Below, in pieces: positions 32,038 to 41,107 of a DNA stretch of 64,000 nt. The notes beneath the pieces were generated by a model. It was not told where the DNA came from. It made no database searches and saw only the letters and a list, made by a program, of their open reading frames with translations. Within the stretch, counting starts at the first letter, position 1, and each line of letters begins with the position of its first letter. A program made the translations under genes and the position numbers. Source of the stretch: an uncultured Bacteroides sp. (GTDB taxonomy: Bacteria; Bacteroidota; Bacteroidia; Bacteroidales; Bacteroidaceae); assembly GCF_910585845.1 (NCBI RefSeq), contig NZ_CAJUHF010000005.1, positions 53,435 to 117,434 of the forward strand, in the 5' to 3' direction.

Positions 32038-33886
32038 TCTTATTATATTCTCTCAATGTCTCCAGCACGTTGACACGCACATGAATGAAGTTCTCGATAC
32101 CGGCCGCCTTCAATTCTTCCATGTTGGCGGGAGCACCTGCCACGATGAACATGGCACGACCGTCCAAAGCCTTGAAAGCGGGGATGGCATATTCGGCATA
32201 TTCATCATCGCTGGAGCACAGCACCACGATGTCGGCTTTGGCATTCATAGCCGCCTCTATACCGGCTTCCACTGTGGGGAAGCCCAGGTTGTCGATCACT
32301 TCATAACCGGCACAAGCCAGGAAGTTGCAGGAGAACTGGGCACGTGCCTGACGCATAGCCAGGTTTCCAATGGTCAGCATAAAGGCTTTCGGACGTTTTC
32401 CCGATGCCTCCGTCTCGAGACGCAAAGCCTCAAACTCGCTGGCAGCACGATCGAAGTTCAATGCCGGAACATCCTTTTGGCAAGTGTCATGACCACCGCC
32501 ACAGCAGCAGGTGGCTTCAAGCGGTTTCTTTCCAGCAGCCATTTCGCTGAAGTTCGGGAACTGGTTGGTGCCCAGCAACACTTCTTTGCGTTTGGCCACG
32601 GCTGCATGACGCGCTTTGTTGCTCTCGTTCACGGCTGCCTGCACCGTCCCCGCCTTCACTGCGGCATAGAATCCGCCGGCTTCTTCTACGGCAAGGAAGA
32701 GTTCCCAAGCCTGCTTGGCGATGGATACAGTCAGATTTTCAATATAATAAGAACCGGCGGCAGGGTCGATCACCTTGTCGAAGTGCGACTCTTCCTTCAG
32801 CAGCAATTGCTGGTTGCGCGCCATGCGTTCTGAGAAATCGTTGGGAGCCTCGTAGGCTTTGTCGAACGGGGTTACCGTCATGGAGTCCACACCACCCAGA
32901 GCGGCACTCATTGCCTCGGTCTGCGTGCGCAGCAGGTTCACGTGGGCATCAAACAGGGTGAGATTGAACGTAGATGTTTCGGCATGCACGTGCATCTTAG
33001 CAGCACAACGGTCTTCGGCATCATAGGATGCAACGATGTTTGCCCACAACATGCGTGCGGCACGGAACTTGGCTATCTCGAGGAAGTAGTTGGAACTGAT
33101 GCCGAAGTTGAATTTGATCTTCCGAGCAACAAGGGCTGCGGGAAGTCCGGCAACGGTCAGTTGTTGCATGTATTCGTTACCCCATGCCAAAGCATAGCCC
33201 AATTCCTGATAGATGTATGCACCGGCATTGTTCATGGTCAAGGCGGTCACGTTCAGCACACGGTATTCGGGCAGGGCGGCAGTCGCCTCGATCAAGGATT
33301 TGGAAGTTGCCACCATGTCACCTTTCTCCTTGCCTTTAGCAAGCATCTTATCAAAGAAGTCGTAGCCGATGGAACCTTTCAGTTTCGTCAGGTCGTAGCC
33401 TTTTTTCTTGAAATAGGCCACCAAAATTTCCGCCAGCTCCACTACGTACCCCTGGCAGGTATAGAAATTCAATTCTACACAGTCGGCACAGATGCCTTCA
33501 AGCAGTGTCTCTATGTATTCAGCACTGAGTTCTTTCGCCTTTATACGGAATGCTAACGAATCGACACCTTTATTAAGTATATCGAGTGCTTTGGCATTGG
33601 ACTCCTGAGGAGATTCCACTTTGATTTCCTGGCGAATCAGCCACTCATTGTTATCTTTCTTGGTACCTCTAAGATAGGGAAATTCACCAGGAAGCGCATC
33701 GGTCGTCTTCAGCCCTTCGAGGTCTTCCATGCGGTAGAAAGGTTTTACCTTGAATCCTTCGTTTGTCTTCCAAACGAGTTTCTTCTCAAAATCAGCACCT
33801 TTCAGGTCGGCTGTCACCTTCTCCATCCACTGTTCGGTAGAAGTGGGGACAAAGTCAGAGAAGAGTCTTTCTTTACTGTCTGCCAT
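32024..33886 (-). CDS. mutA: Methylmalonyl-CoA mutase, small subunit
   Basis: A 620-residue homologue of the mutase barrel that forms the dimer with MutB. The barrel half is visible (RMEDLEGLKTTDALPGEFPYLRG at the start, cut to KPFYRMEDLEG; LTMNNAGAYIYQELGYALAWG; RMARNQQLLLKEESHFD), but the C-terminal B12-like domain (about 490-620) lacks the DxHxxG motif, as expected of the non-catalytic subunit. An insert with CCCGGGHDTC near residue 455 is Cys/His-rich and typical of Bacteroidales MutA as far as I know. It is the first gene of the mutAB operon. Confidence 0.95.
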   Translation of the reverse strand: MADSKERLFSDFVPTSTEQWMEKVTADLKGADFEKKLVWKTNEGFKVKPFYRMEDLEGLKTTDALPGEFPYLRGTKKDNNEWLIRQEIKVESPQESNAKALDILNKGVDSLAFRIKAKELSAEYIETLLEGICADCVELNFYTCQGYVVELAEILVAYFKKKGYDLTKLKGSIGYDFFDKMLAKGKEKGDMVATSKSLIEATAALPEYRVLNVTALTMNNAGAYIYQELGYALAWGNEYMQQLTVAGLPAALVARKIKFNFGISSNYFLEIAKFRAARMLWANIVASYDAEDRCAAKMHVHAETSTFNLTLFDAHVNLLRTQTEAMSAALGGVDSMTVTPFDKAYEAPNDFSERMARNQQLLLKEESHFDKVIDPAAGSYYIENLTVSIAKQAWELFLAVEEAGGFYAAVKAGTVQAAVNESNKARHAAVAKRKEVLLGTNQFPNFSEMAAGKKPLEATCCCGGGHDTCQKDVPALNFDRAASEFEALRLETEASGKRPKAFMLTIGNLAMRQARAQFSCNFLACAGYEVIDNLGFPTVEAGIEAAMNAKADIVVLCSSDDEYAEYAIPAFKALDGRAMFIVAGAPANMEELKAAGIENFIHVRVNVLETLREYNKKLLS

Positions 33887-33955
33887 AGTTTATTTAATAA
33901 TTAAAAAGATTATTAGTGATCCCTTCGTCATCCCATTTGCAAGAAATAGGATATG

Positions 33956-33985
33956 CAAATATAAACAATAAGTTATAATAACAAG
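33956..33985 (-). promoter_or_regulatory. Promoter of mutAB
   Basis: On the minus strand CTTG (33985-33982), 18 bases, TATATTTG (33963-33956). One base off the TTTG consensus; 69 bases before the mutA ATG. Confidence 0.6.
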
Positions 33986-34046
33986 TTTTTTTAAGTAAAA
34001 TTCGCATATAGACTGACATAATGAAAGGATATTACCCGTTTTTTCC

Positions 34047-34123
34047 GGTTCCGAACTCCACGCGCGCCATATCAAGACCATATTCGGAACGTACCGACCC
34101 CATGCCTGCTCCGTATCTGCTCC
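34047..34123. repeat. Degenerate tandem array with 11-bp period (locus 2)
   Basis: Seven 11-base units in phase: GGTTCCGAACT, CCACGCGCGCC, ATATCAAGACC, ATATTCGGAAC, GTACCGACCCC, ATGCCTGCTCC, GTATCTGCTCC. Minus-strand consensus GGAGCAGATAC, the same as loci 1 and 3. It lies in the divergent spacer between mutA and the transporter gene, outside both promoters. Confidence 0.75.
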
Positions 34124-34237
34124 AACCATAATTACGGAGAATTTACAGAGTTGGTATGTTTCGGATATGAAGCGGATGTGACACTGCTGCATGAACAGTC
34201 TTATTAAAAAAACTAAAAGAAAAACAACTATAAACCT

Positions 34238-34268
34238 TTTGCCACCTCCCATAGAATAGCTACCTTTG
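34238..34268 (+). promoter_or_regulatory. Promoter of the AspT/YidE-type transporter gene
   Basis: TTTG (34238-34241), 19 bases, TACCTTTG (34261-34268): an exact -33/-7 match, 45 bases before the ATG. Confidence 0.85.
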
Positions 34269-34313
34269 CACGAAAATTCAACTACTAAATAAGAATAATA
34301 AACAAACGTATCT

Positions 34314-35975
34314 ATGAATTGGTTTGAGAATTTATTATGGGATCCCAGTTCGGTCGCCCATATCGTATGCTTATATGCATTCGTGATATCGGTCGGTGTA
34401 CTGCTGGGTAAGGTCAAAATTTTCGGAATATCACTGGGGGTGACCTTTGTGCTTTTCACAGGTATTCTGATGGGACATTTTGGTTTTACAGGTGAAACCC
34501 ACATCCTGCATTTCATCCGTGAGTTCGGATTGATTTTATTCGTATTCTGTATCGGTCTGCAAGTTGGACCGTCGTTCTTTTCTTCTTTCAAGAAAGGCGG
34601 AATGACGCTGAACATGCTTGCCGTAGGCATCGTAGCGCTGAACATCGTAGTCGCGCTGACCATCTACTTCATCGATGGAGGAATAGAGCTTCCGATGATG
34701 GTAGGTATTCTATACGGTGCCGTAACCAACACTCCGGGTCTAGGTGCTGCCAATGAAGCTCTGAATCAGCTGAGCTACACAGGCGACCCAATTGCATTAG
34801 GTTATGCCTGCGCCTATCCGCTCGGTGTAGTCGGCATTATCGGATCTATCATTGCTATCCGCTACATCTGCCGCGTGAATCTTAAAAAGGAAGAGGAAGA
34901 ACTTTCTACCCAAGGCACAGACCTAAAACACATGCCGCACATGCTGAGTCTGGAAGTACGCAACGAATCCATCAACGGGAAACAGTTGATTCAGATCAAA
35001 GAATTTCTGGGGCGTCCGTTCGTATGTTCGCGTATTCGCCACGAGGGGCATGTCAGCATCCCCTATCAGGACACAAGGTTCTACATCGGTGACCAGGTCT
35101 TCATTGTTTGTTCCGAAGAAGATGCTGAGGCAGTGACCGCTTTCATCGGAAAAGAAGTCCAAATGGACTGGGAAAAACAAGACATGCCGATGATTTCACG
35201 ACGCATATTGGTAACCAAGCCTGAGATCAATGGAAAAAAACTGGGTAGCCTACACTTCCGCGGTATGTATGGAGTGAACGTAACGCGCATCAACCGTTCG
35301 GGTATGGACCTATTTGCCGATCCTAATCTAGTATTGCAGGTGGGCGACCGTGTGATGGTAGTAGGTCAGCAAGATGCTGTAGAGCGCGTTGCCAACGTGC
35401 TGGGTAACCAATTGAAACGTCTGGACACGCCGAACATCGTGACCATCTTCGTAGGTATCTTCTTAGGTATCCTGCTGGGCAGCCTTCCTATTGCTTTCCC
35501 AGGCATACCGACACCCGTGAAGCTTGGTCTAGCCGGTGGTCCGCTGGTGGTTGCTATCCTTATCGGTCGTTTCGGTCACAAGATGAAGTTAGTGACCTAT
35601 ACGACAATGAGCGCTAACCTGATGTTGCGTGAGATTGGTATAGTACTTTTCCTTGCCAGCGTAGGTATCGAGGCGGGAGAACATTTCGTACAAACGGTAG
35701 TCGAAGGTTCCGGCTTGTCATACGTGGGCTATGGTTTCCTGATCACTGTTATTCCATTGCTTATTATCGGTATGATTGCCCGCTTCTACTGCAAGATAAA
35801 CTACTTTACCCTGATGGGGTTGATTGCCGGTAGTAATACAGACCCTCCTGCACTGGCTTACGCCAATCAAGCATCCGGTAACGATGCTCCAGCAGTAGGT
35901 TACTCCACAGTCTATCCGTTAACGATGTTCTTGCGTATCTTAGCAGGACAGATGATCTTACTAACAATGATGTAA
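34314..35975 (+). CDS. Putative transporter of the AspT/YidE/YbjL duplication family with two TrkA-C domains
   Basis: A 553-residue inner-membrane protein. Two homologous membrane halves (about 1-185 and 375-553), each ending with a conserved G-x-x-x-(N/S)-T-(P/D)-x-x-(L/P)-A pattern (GAVTNTPGLGAANEAL near 143, AGSNTDPPALAYANQA near 507), enclose two soluble TrkA-C/RCK-C domains (about 205-285 and 290-370, with LGRPFVCSRIRHEG and FRGMYGVNVTRINR). The family includes the aspartate:alanine exchanger AspT; most members, among them YidE and YbjL, have no known substrate. It is monocistronic with a strong promoter and terminator. Confidence 0.9.
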   Translation: MNWFENLLWDPSSVAHIVCLYAFVISVGVLLGKVKIFGISLGVTFVLFTGILMGHFGFTGETHILHFIREFGLILFVFCIGLQVGPSFFSSFKKGGMTLNMLAVGIVALNIVVALTIYFIDGGIELPMMVGILYGAVTNTPGLGAANEALNQLSYTGDPIALGYACAYPLGVVGIIGSIIAIRYICRVNLKKEEEELSTQGTDLKHMPHMLSLEVRNESINGKQLIQIKEFLGRPFVCSRIRHEGHVSIPYQDTRFYIGDQVFIVCSEEDAEAVTAFIGKEVQMDWEKQDMPMISRRILVTKPEINGKKLGSLHFRGMYGVNVTRINRSGMDLFADPNLVLQVGDRVMVVGQQDAVERVANVLGNQLKRLDTPNIVTIFVGIFLGILLGSLPIAFPGIPTPVKLGLAGGPLVVAILIGRFGHKMKLVTYTTMSANLMLREIGIVLFLASVGIEAGEHFVQTVVEGSGLSYVGYGFLITVIPLLIIGMIARFYCKINYFTLMGLIAGSNTDPPALAYANQASGNDAPAVGYSTVYPLTMFLRILAGQMILLTMM

Positions 35976-36009
35976 CCGACACCGGAAATAAAAACTGAAT
36001 AATAAGCAA

Positions 36010-36057
36010 GAAAGGCTGCGCAAAGGATAATCATCCTTGTTTGCGCAGCCTTTCTTC
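36010..36057 (+). terminator. Terminator after the transporter gene
   Basis: GAAAGGCTGCGCAAAGGAT pairs with the segment ending TTTGCGCAGCCTTTC, stem of about 17 bp with small defects, then TTCTTT. Confidence 0.85.
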
Positions 36058-36115
36058 TTTAATAGTTGCTTTAGATAGCTTTCTTATTACTTTATATTTT
36101 CCTTTATACCTAATC

Positions 36116-36203
36116 TTAGATTTGCTTAAGTCTGTTTTAAGCTTACTTAATGCTTACTTCAGATTTGTTCAATGCTTGCTTGTTTTAGGTCTGATCAATA
36201 CTT
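36116..36203. repeat. Degenerate tandem array with 11-bp period (locus 4, different sequence)
   Basis: Eight units in phase: TTAGATTTGCT, TAAGTCTGTTT, TAAGCTTACTT, AATGCTTACTT, CAGATTTGTTC, AATGCTTGCTT, GTTTTAGGTCT, GATCAATACTT. It lies against the 3' end of the cytidylate-kinase-like gene. The period is the same as in loci 1-3, the sequence is not. Confidence 0.7.
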
Positions 36204-36207
36204 TTTT

Positions 36208-36837
36208 TTACAGTCCTAATCTCTTTCTCACAAACTGCTCCACAAAATCCACCGTAGCATCAATCCCCAGTATGGAAGAATCTATGCAAAGGTGATAGGA
36301 TGCAGCCGCTCCCCACATCTTATAACTATAATAATTATAGTATTCAGAACGTTTCTTATCCTCTTTCGCCATCATCTCCTCTGCCGTATGTTCCGAAACA
36401 GAGTACATACGGCAAATACGCCCGATGCGTTCTTCATCGGAACCGGAAATAAATACATTCACGCAGCGAGGATGATCGCGCAGGATGTAATCGGCACAAC
36501 GCCCCACAAACAAGCAAGACCGCTCTGCCGCCAACCTCCGTATCACATCGCTCTGCACCTTGAACAGAGCATCGTTACTCAAACAATTTGTTGTCGGCAT
36601 CGCCCCATCGCTGACAAAAGGAAATCGCATACCAAACAGTCCGCCGATAATACCTTGCGAGGTTCTCTCGTCCGCCTTCTCGAAAAACTCTCGACAAAGC
36701 CCACTCTCCTCCGAAGCGAGTCGGATCAATTCTTTATCATAAAAACCAATGTCCAAACGGGCAGCAAGTTTCTCGCCTATCTCCCGTCCGCCACTACCCA
36801 ACTGACGACCTATATTGACTACATATTTACTATTCAT
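36208..36837 (-). CDS. Cytidylate kinase-like P-loop protein
   Basis: A 209-residue protein of the cytidylate-kinase-like family (Pfam Cytidylate_kin2 type). The P loop is a variant, GRQLGSGGREIG at residues 9-21, lacking the usual GK(S/T), followed by LAARLDIGFYDKELI. A CADYIL-(R) segment near 112 and RICRMYSVSEHTAEEMM with KKRSEYYNYYS near 155-170 form the lid-like part. Such proteins are widespread in Bacteroidales and clostridia, often beside transporters; whether they phosphorylate a nucleotide is not shown. It is next to, and on the same strand as, the MATE exporter gene, with a 110-base gap. Confidence 0.85.
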   Translation of the reverse strand: MNSKYVVNIGRQLGSGGREIGEKLAARLDIGFYDKELIRLASEESGLCREFFEKADERTSQGIIGGLFGMRFPFVSDGAMPTTNCLSNDALFKVQSDVIRRLAAERSCLFVGRCADYILRDHPRCVNVFISGSDEERIGRICRMYSVSEHTAEEMMAKEDKKRSEYYNYYSYKMWGAAASYHLCIDSSILGIDATVDFVEQFVRKRLGL

Positions 36838-36947
36838 AACTTGACTATCTATTAATTTAGTGATAGCAAATATAAATATTATTACGGAATATCTGTTGAA
36901 AATGAACGTTTTTTTATTCCGCCATTTTTACCCCACACGTAGAGCGA

Positions 36948-38312
36948 TCAGTCGATACCCTTATCTGCTGCTACCTTGAACTTACGGAACTGCATCACCA
37001 ACATCACCAACGCGATCAAACTGGCAAGCACATCAGACACTGGCATACTGTACCACACACCCGCCGCCCCGAAGAAGTGGGGTAGAATAAGCAGACATGG
37101 CAACAATATCAACATCTGACGCGTAAGAGAAAGGAATATCGCCTTACCTGCCATCCCTATACTCTGGAAGAAGTTGGACGTCACCATCTGAAAGCCGATG
37201 ATAGGGAAGAACATAACCGTAATGCGCAATCCTTTCGACGACAGCGCAATCAGTTCTGTATCCGACGTGAAAATACCCACCACCCAATCGGGTACCAGCA
37301 TACCCACAAGAAATCCGAAGGTAGTTACTGCCGTAGCATAAATAATGGTCAGCTTCAACACCTTGTTGACACGGTCATACTGCCTTGCACCGAAGTTGTA
37401 ACCAGCAATGGGCTGCATGCCTTGGTTCAATCCCATCACAATCATCACCACCACAAACACCAGCCGGTTTACGATGCCGAATGCACCGATAGCCAAATCT
37501 CCGCCATACTTTTTCAGTCCCTGATTGATCAGGATCACGATGAAGCAAGCCGCCATGTTCATCAGGAAGGGAGACATTCCGATCGCCAAAGAGTCGAAAA
37601 CAATCTTACGTTTCAGGCGAAAAATTCCCCGATGAAAATGTAGTAACTCTTCTTTGTTGCTGAACAGCTTGAGCTGCCATGTCAACGAGATCATCTGCGC
37701 CACAATCGTAGCAATGGCAGCGCCACGGATACCCCAATTGAAGCCATAGATGAAGACGGGGTCAAGTATGGTATTGATCACCACCGTAGTCACAGTAGCA
37801 TACATCGCCTTCTGCGGATGACCAGAAGAACGCAGCACCGCATTCAGCCCCAAATAGAGATGCGTGACGGCATTTCCTAACAGGATAATCTGCATATAGT
37901 CCCTGGCATAGCCGACTGTCTGGTCGCTCCCCCCAAAGAAATAAAGAATGGGATCGAGGAAAGCCAGCACAATCAGTGTAAAAGAGACACCGAGTAGGAT
38001 ATTCAGCACAAAGACATTACCCAGCACACGCTGTGCCGTATCATAATCCTTCTGTCCCAGTTTGACAGAAATCAACGTCGAAGCCCCCACGCCCACCAGC
38101 GATCCGAAAGCTGCGGCAAGATTCATCAACGGGAAAGTCAACGCCAGTCCTGAGATGGCCATCGTGCCCACTCCGTGGCCGATGAAAATACTATCTACCA
38201 TATTATATAAGGAAGAAGCCGTCATGGCGATGATTGCCGGCACGGCATATTGCATCAAGAGTTTTCCTATACTCTCTGTACCCAACGCTGTGGGTGTCTT
38301 TTGTCCAGCCAT
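36948..38312 (-). CDS. MATE-family multidrug/cation exporter
   Basis: A 454-residue inner-membrane protein with 12 predicted membrane segments in two six-helix bundles. Family marks are PAIIAMTASSLYNMVDSIFIG at the start (cut here to YNMVDSIFIGHGVG), GQKDYDTAQRVLGN near 90, and GLNQGMQPIAGYNFGARQYDRV near 300 in the second half. MATE proteins export drugs and other organic cations using Na+ or H+ gradients; substrate here is open. It has its own promoter (38342-38373). Confidence 0.93.
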   Translation of the reverse strand: MAGQKTPTALGTESIGKLLMQYAVPAIIAMTASSLYNMVDSIFIGHGVGTMAISGLALTFPLMNLAAAFGSLVGVGASTLISVKLGQKDYDTAQRVLGNVFVLNILLGVSFTLIVLAFLDPILYFFGGSDQTVGYARDYMQIILLGNAVTHLYLGLNAVLRSSGHPQKAMYATVTTVVINTILDPVFIYGFNWGIRGAAIATIVAQMISLTWQLKLFSNKEELLHFHRGIFRLKRKIVFDSLAIGMSPFLMNMAACFIVILINQGLKKYGGDLAIGAFGIVNRLVFVVVMIVMGLNQGMQPIAGYNFGARQYDRVNKVLKLTIIYATAVTTFGFLVGMLVPDWVVGIFTSDTELIALSSKGLRITVMFFPIIGFQMVTSNFFQSIGMAGKAIFLSLTRQMLILLPCLLILPHFFGAAGVWYSMPVSDVLASLIALVMLVMQFRKFKVAADKGID

Positions 38313-38341
38313 ACTAATTACCTAATTAATTTTTGAAACCG

Positions 38342-38373
38342 CAAAGGTACTTAATTTTCAGAATGAAGGCAAA
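38342..38373 (-). promoter_or_regulatory. Promoter of the MATE exporter gene
   Basis: On the minus strand TTTG (38373-38370), 20 bases, TACCTTTG (38349-38342). Confidence 0.75.
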
Positions 38374-38733
38374 CAAATTATCAGGCATTAGCAAATAAAC
38401 CACTCTATTCACACTGTTCTGTCACAATTCTATTTCATGAGTACACATACATAATCTGTTGGCGGAATTAAAATATTACTCTACTTCTGTTTTTTATATC
38501 ATTAATTTGCTCTTCAGCTCTTTCAGCCATTCACTAATAACCTGTTTTATAGCACATTGCTCTGAAACTAAGAAACCTGAAAGAAAATGCCGAAGTCTCA
38601 GCCTTATTTTTTGGTCTTTAGTTTCAGCCCAATATTTTATTAATCAAATAATTAGGTAAATCCTGAAGGACCTGAAAAGTGAAAAAGCAGTATGCGAGAA
38701 TAGCAAGTGTTATGTATCCGGAAATTTGGAGTG

Positions 38734-38817
38734 GCTAAAGTCCACGTTTGTGTCGCTAAACCTAAGCTTTGTCATGCCAAACCTTAGCTTTGTCATGCTA
38801 AACCTTAGCTTTGACTA
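38734..38817. repeat. Four tandem 21-bp units inside copy B
   Basis: Units start exactly at 38734, 38755, 38776 and 38797, with the consensus GCTAAACCTTAGCTTTGTCA plus T. A shorter version is found in copy C near 50714-50775. Confidence 0.85.
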
Positions 38818-39045
38818 TATAGAAGTTTGTGTACATGACAACTATAGACCGTGTTGAATACGCGGAACCAGCGTACCGGATACGACAAACCACGGGCGGG
38901 AATACTGGTAAATGAGTTCCTCTTCTACTACAAGAAGTTTCACCATAAACATTTGTATATTACACGATTAACGAATGGGTGAAAGATGTGAGGGATGAAA
39001 TAGGGTATTTATCTTTAATTGTTATTTTAGTTCGGAGGAATGCAT

Positions 39046-39153
39046 CATAACATATAATGAAAGGCATCATAACAAGTAATGTTATACTTCATAGCATTAC
39101 TTGTTATACTTCATAGCATTACTTGTTATGCTCCATTACATTACTTATTATGA
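39046..39153. repeat. Array of ATAACAAGTAATGTTAT hairpin units (copy B)
   Basis: About five units of about 22 bases, in both orientations (CATAACAAGTAATGTTAT, then AGCATTACTTGTTAT twice, then TTACTTATTATG). Confidence 0.85.
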
Positions 39154-39246
39154 GACACAGCCTCAAAAAGAGCTCAAAAAAGAAGGCTGAACAAAATTTA
39201 AACAGGCTCTAAGCCCTGCTTTTGATTGCTTTATTTAATAAAAAGA

Positions 39247-39277
39247 TTCGCTATCTGAAAAATGTTTCGTATTTTTG
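39247..39277 (+). promoter_or_regulatory. Promoter of lysS
   Basis: TTCG (39247-39250; one base off TTTG), 19 bases, TATTTTTG (39270-39277), 28 bases before the chosen ATG. Confidence 0.6.
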
Positions 39278-39304
39278 TCCCCAAATTGAGTGAAATATAG
39301 CGAA

Positions 39305-41035
39305 ATGAACGTATTAGAACTAAGTGAACAAGAAATCATTCGTCGCAACAGCATGAATGAACTTCGCGCGATGGGCATCGAACCCTATCCCGCAGCAGAG
39401 TATGTAACCAATGCTTTCTCTACCGATATCAAAGCTGAATTCAAAGACGACGCAGAGCCTCGCCAAGTGTCCGTTGCCGGACGTATGATGAGCCGCCGCG
39501 TCATGGGCAAAGCGTCCTTCATCGAATTGCAAGATTCCAAAGGACGTATCCAGGTATATATCACCCGCGATGACATTTGCCCCGAAGAGAACAAGGAAAT
39601 GTACAACACCGTGTTCAAGCGTTTGCTCGACTTGGGCGACTTTATCGGCATCGAAGGCTTCGTGTTCCGCACACAAATGGGTGAAATCAGCATCCACGCC
39701 AAGAAGCTGACCGTACTGGCAAAAAGTATCAAGCCATTACCCATTGTCAAGTATAAAGATGGCGTGGCATACGACTCGTTCGAGGATCCGGAACTCCGCT
39801 ACCGCCAGCGCTATGTAGACCTAATCGTGAATGACGGCGTGAAAGAGACCTTCTTGAAACGTGCGAAAATCATCAGCACCATGCGTGCCGTTTTGGACGA
39901 AGCGGGATATACCGAGGTAGAAACACCTATCCTGCAATCCATTCCCGGAGGTGCAAGCGCCCGTCCGTTCATCACACACCACAATTCGCTCGACATCGAC
40001 CTCTATCTGCGCATCGCCACTGAGCTTTATCTGAAACGTTTGATCGTAGGCGGTTTCGAAGGTGTATATGAAATAGGCAAGAACTTCCGCAACGAAGGTA
40101 TGGACAAAAACCATAATCCGGAATTCACCTGCATGGAGTTGTACGTGCAATATAAAGATTACAACTGGATGATGAGTTTCACTGAAAAACTGCTGGAACG
40201 TATCTGTATTGCAGTCAACGGATGCGCCGAAACCACTATCGACGGAAAAACCATCAGCTTCAAAGCTCCTTTCCGCCGTCTGCCCATCCTAGAGGCCATC
40301 AAAGAAAAAACCGGCTACGACCTCGAAGGCAAAACCGAAGAAGAAATTCGACAAGTATGCAAGGAGTTGAAAATGGAGATTGATGACACAATGGGCAAAG
40401 GTAAGCTGATCGACGAGATATTCGGCGAATTCTGCGAAGGAACTTTCATACAGCCCACTTTCATCACTGACTATCCCGTAGAAATGAGCCCGCTGACCAA
40501 GATGCACCGTAGCAAACCGGGACTTACCGAACGCTTCGAACTGATGGTGAACGGCAAGGAACTGGCAAACGCTTATAGCGAGTTGAACGACCCGATAGAT
40601 CAGGAAGAGCGTTTCAAAGACCAGCTTCGACTGAGCGAGAAGGGTGATGACGAAGCGATGTTCATTGATCAAGACTTCTTGAAAGCATTGCAATACGGTA
40701 TGCCTCCTACGTCAGGCATCGGCATCGGCATCGACCGTCTGACCATGTTGATGACCGGAAAGGCATTCATCCAAGAAGTACTCTTCTTCCCACAGATGCG
40801 ACCCGAAAAGACAATAGCCAAAGACGCACCTGCCAAATACGTGGAACTGGGCATCGGCGAAGAGTGGGTACCCGTTATCCAGAAAGCCGGCTACAACACC
40901 GTGGAAGACATGCAAGGCGTGAATCCGCAAAAGTTACACATGGACATTTGCGGCATCAACAAGAAGTACAAACTGGAACTGACCAATCCGTCAGTTAACG
41001 ATGTTGCTGATTGGATCAGCAACATTAAACATTAA
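39305..41035 (+). CDS. lysS: Lysyl-tRNA synthetase, class II
   Basis: A 576-residue class II enzyme that charges tRNA-Lys. The OB-fold anticodon domain (about 55-160, with VAGRMMSRRVMGKASFIELQD) is followed by the catalytic core with motif 1 RYVDLIVNDGVKETF, motif 2 GKNFRNEGMDKNHNPEFTCME near 262, and motif 3 GIGIGIDRLTMLM near 475. The tail after 500 (about 75 residues, with GEEWVPVIQKAGYNTVEDM) is a helical extension common in Bacteroidales LysS. The ORF is open to a GTG at 39290, but the family start MNVLELSEQEIIRRN is at 39305. gpsA and pgi follow on the same strand. Confidence 0.97.
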   Translation: MNVLELSEQEIIRRNSMNELRAMGIEPYPAAEYVTNAFSTDIKAEFKDDAEPRQVSVAGRMMSRRVMGKASFIELQDSKGRIQVYITRDDICPEENKEMYNTVFKRLLDLGDFIGIEGFVFRTQMGEISIHAKKLTVLAKSIKPLPIVKYKDGVAYDSFEDPELRYRQRYVDLIVNDGVKETFLKRAKIISTMRAVLDEAGYTEVETPILQSIPGGASARPFITHHNSLDIDLYLRIATELYLKRLIVGGFEGVYEIGKNFRNEGMDKNHNPEFTCMELYVQYKDYNWMMSFTEKLLERICIAVNGCAETTIDGKTISFKAPFRRLPILEAIKEKTGYDLEGKTEEEIRQVCKELKMEIDDTMGKGKLIDEIFGEFCEGTFIQPTFITDYPVEMSPLTKMHRSKPGLTERFELMVNGKELANAYSELNDPIDQEERFKDQLRLSEKGDDEAMFIDQDFLKALQYGMPPTSGIGIGIDRLTMLMTGKAFIQEVLFFPQMRPEKTIAKDAPAKYVELGIGEEWVPVIQKAGYNTVEDMQGVNPQKLHMDICGINKKYKLELTNPSVNDVADWISNIKH

Positions 41036-41052
41036 ACATTAAATAGGTGAGA

Positions 41053-41104
41053 TTGAAAAAAGGAGAAGGGAAAGAGAATTTCCCTTTCCCTTTTTCCTTT
41101 TTTA
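41053..41104 (+). terminator. Imperfect purine/pyrimidine hairpin between lysS and gpsA
   Basis: AAAAAGGAGAAGGGAAAG is followed by TTTCCCTTTCCCTTTTTCC and then a T run that reaches the gpsA region. Probably a partial terminator. Confidence 0.6.
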
Positions 41105-41107
41105 ATC

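Larger units (their letters stand above)
38456..39160. repeat. Mosaic non-coding repeat, copy B (inverted relative to copy C)
   Basis: Starts with CTGTTGGCGGAATTAAA, which matches the 17-bp terminal repeat of copy C at 16 of 17 positions. After a 230-base part of its own it follows the reverse complement of copy C with high identity from GTGTTATGTATCCGGAAATTT (38707) through the GGTACGC, GAAGTTTCACCATAAA and GTGAAAGATGTGAGGGATG blocks to the hairpin array. It stops matching soon after TTATGAGACA, so the second end of the element is missing. No ORF of note. Confidence 0.75.

Noticed and set aside
33890..34663. 257-codon minus-strand frame across the mutA-transporter spacer
   Set aside because: It runs antisense through the start of the transporter gene and through an 11-bp repeat array and two promoters; the product has no family look.
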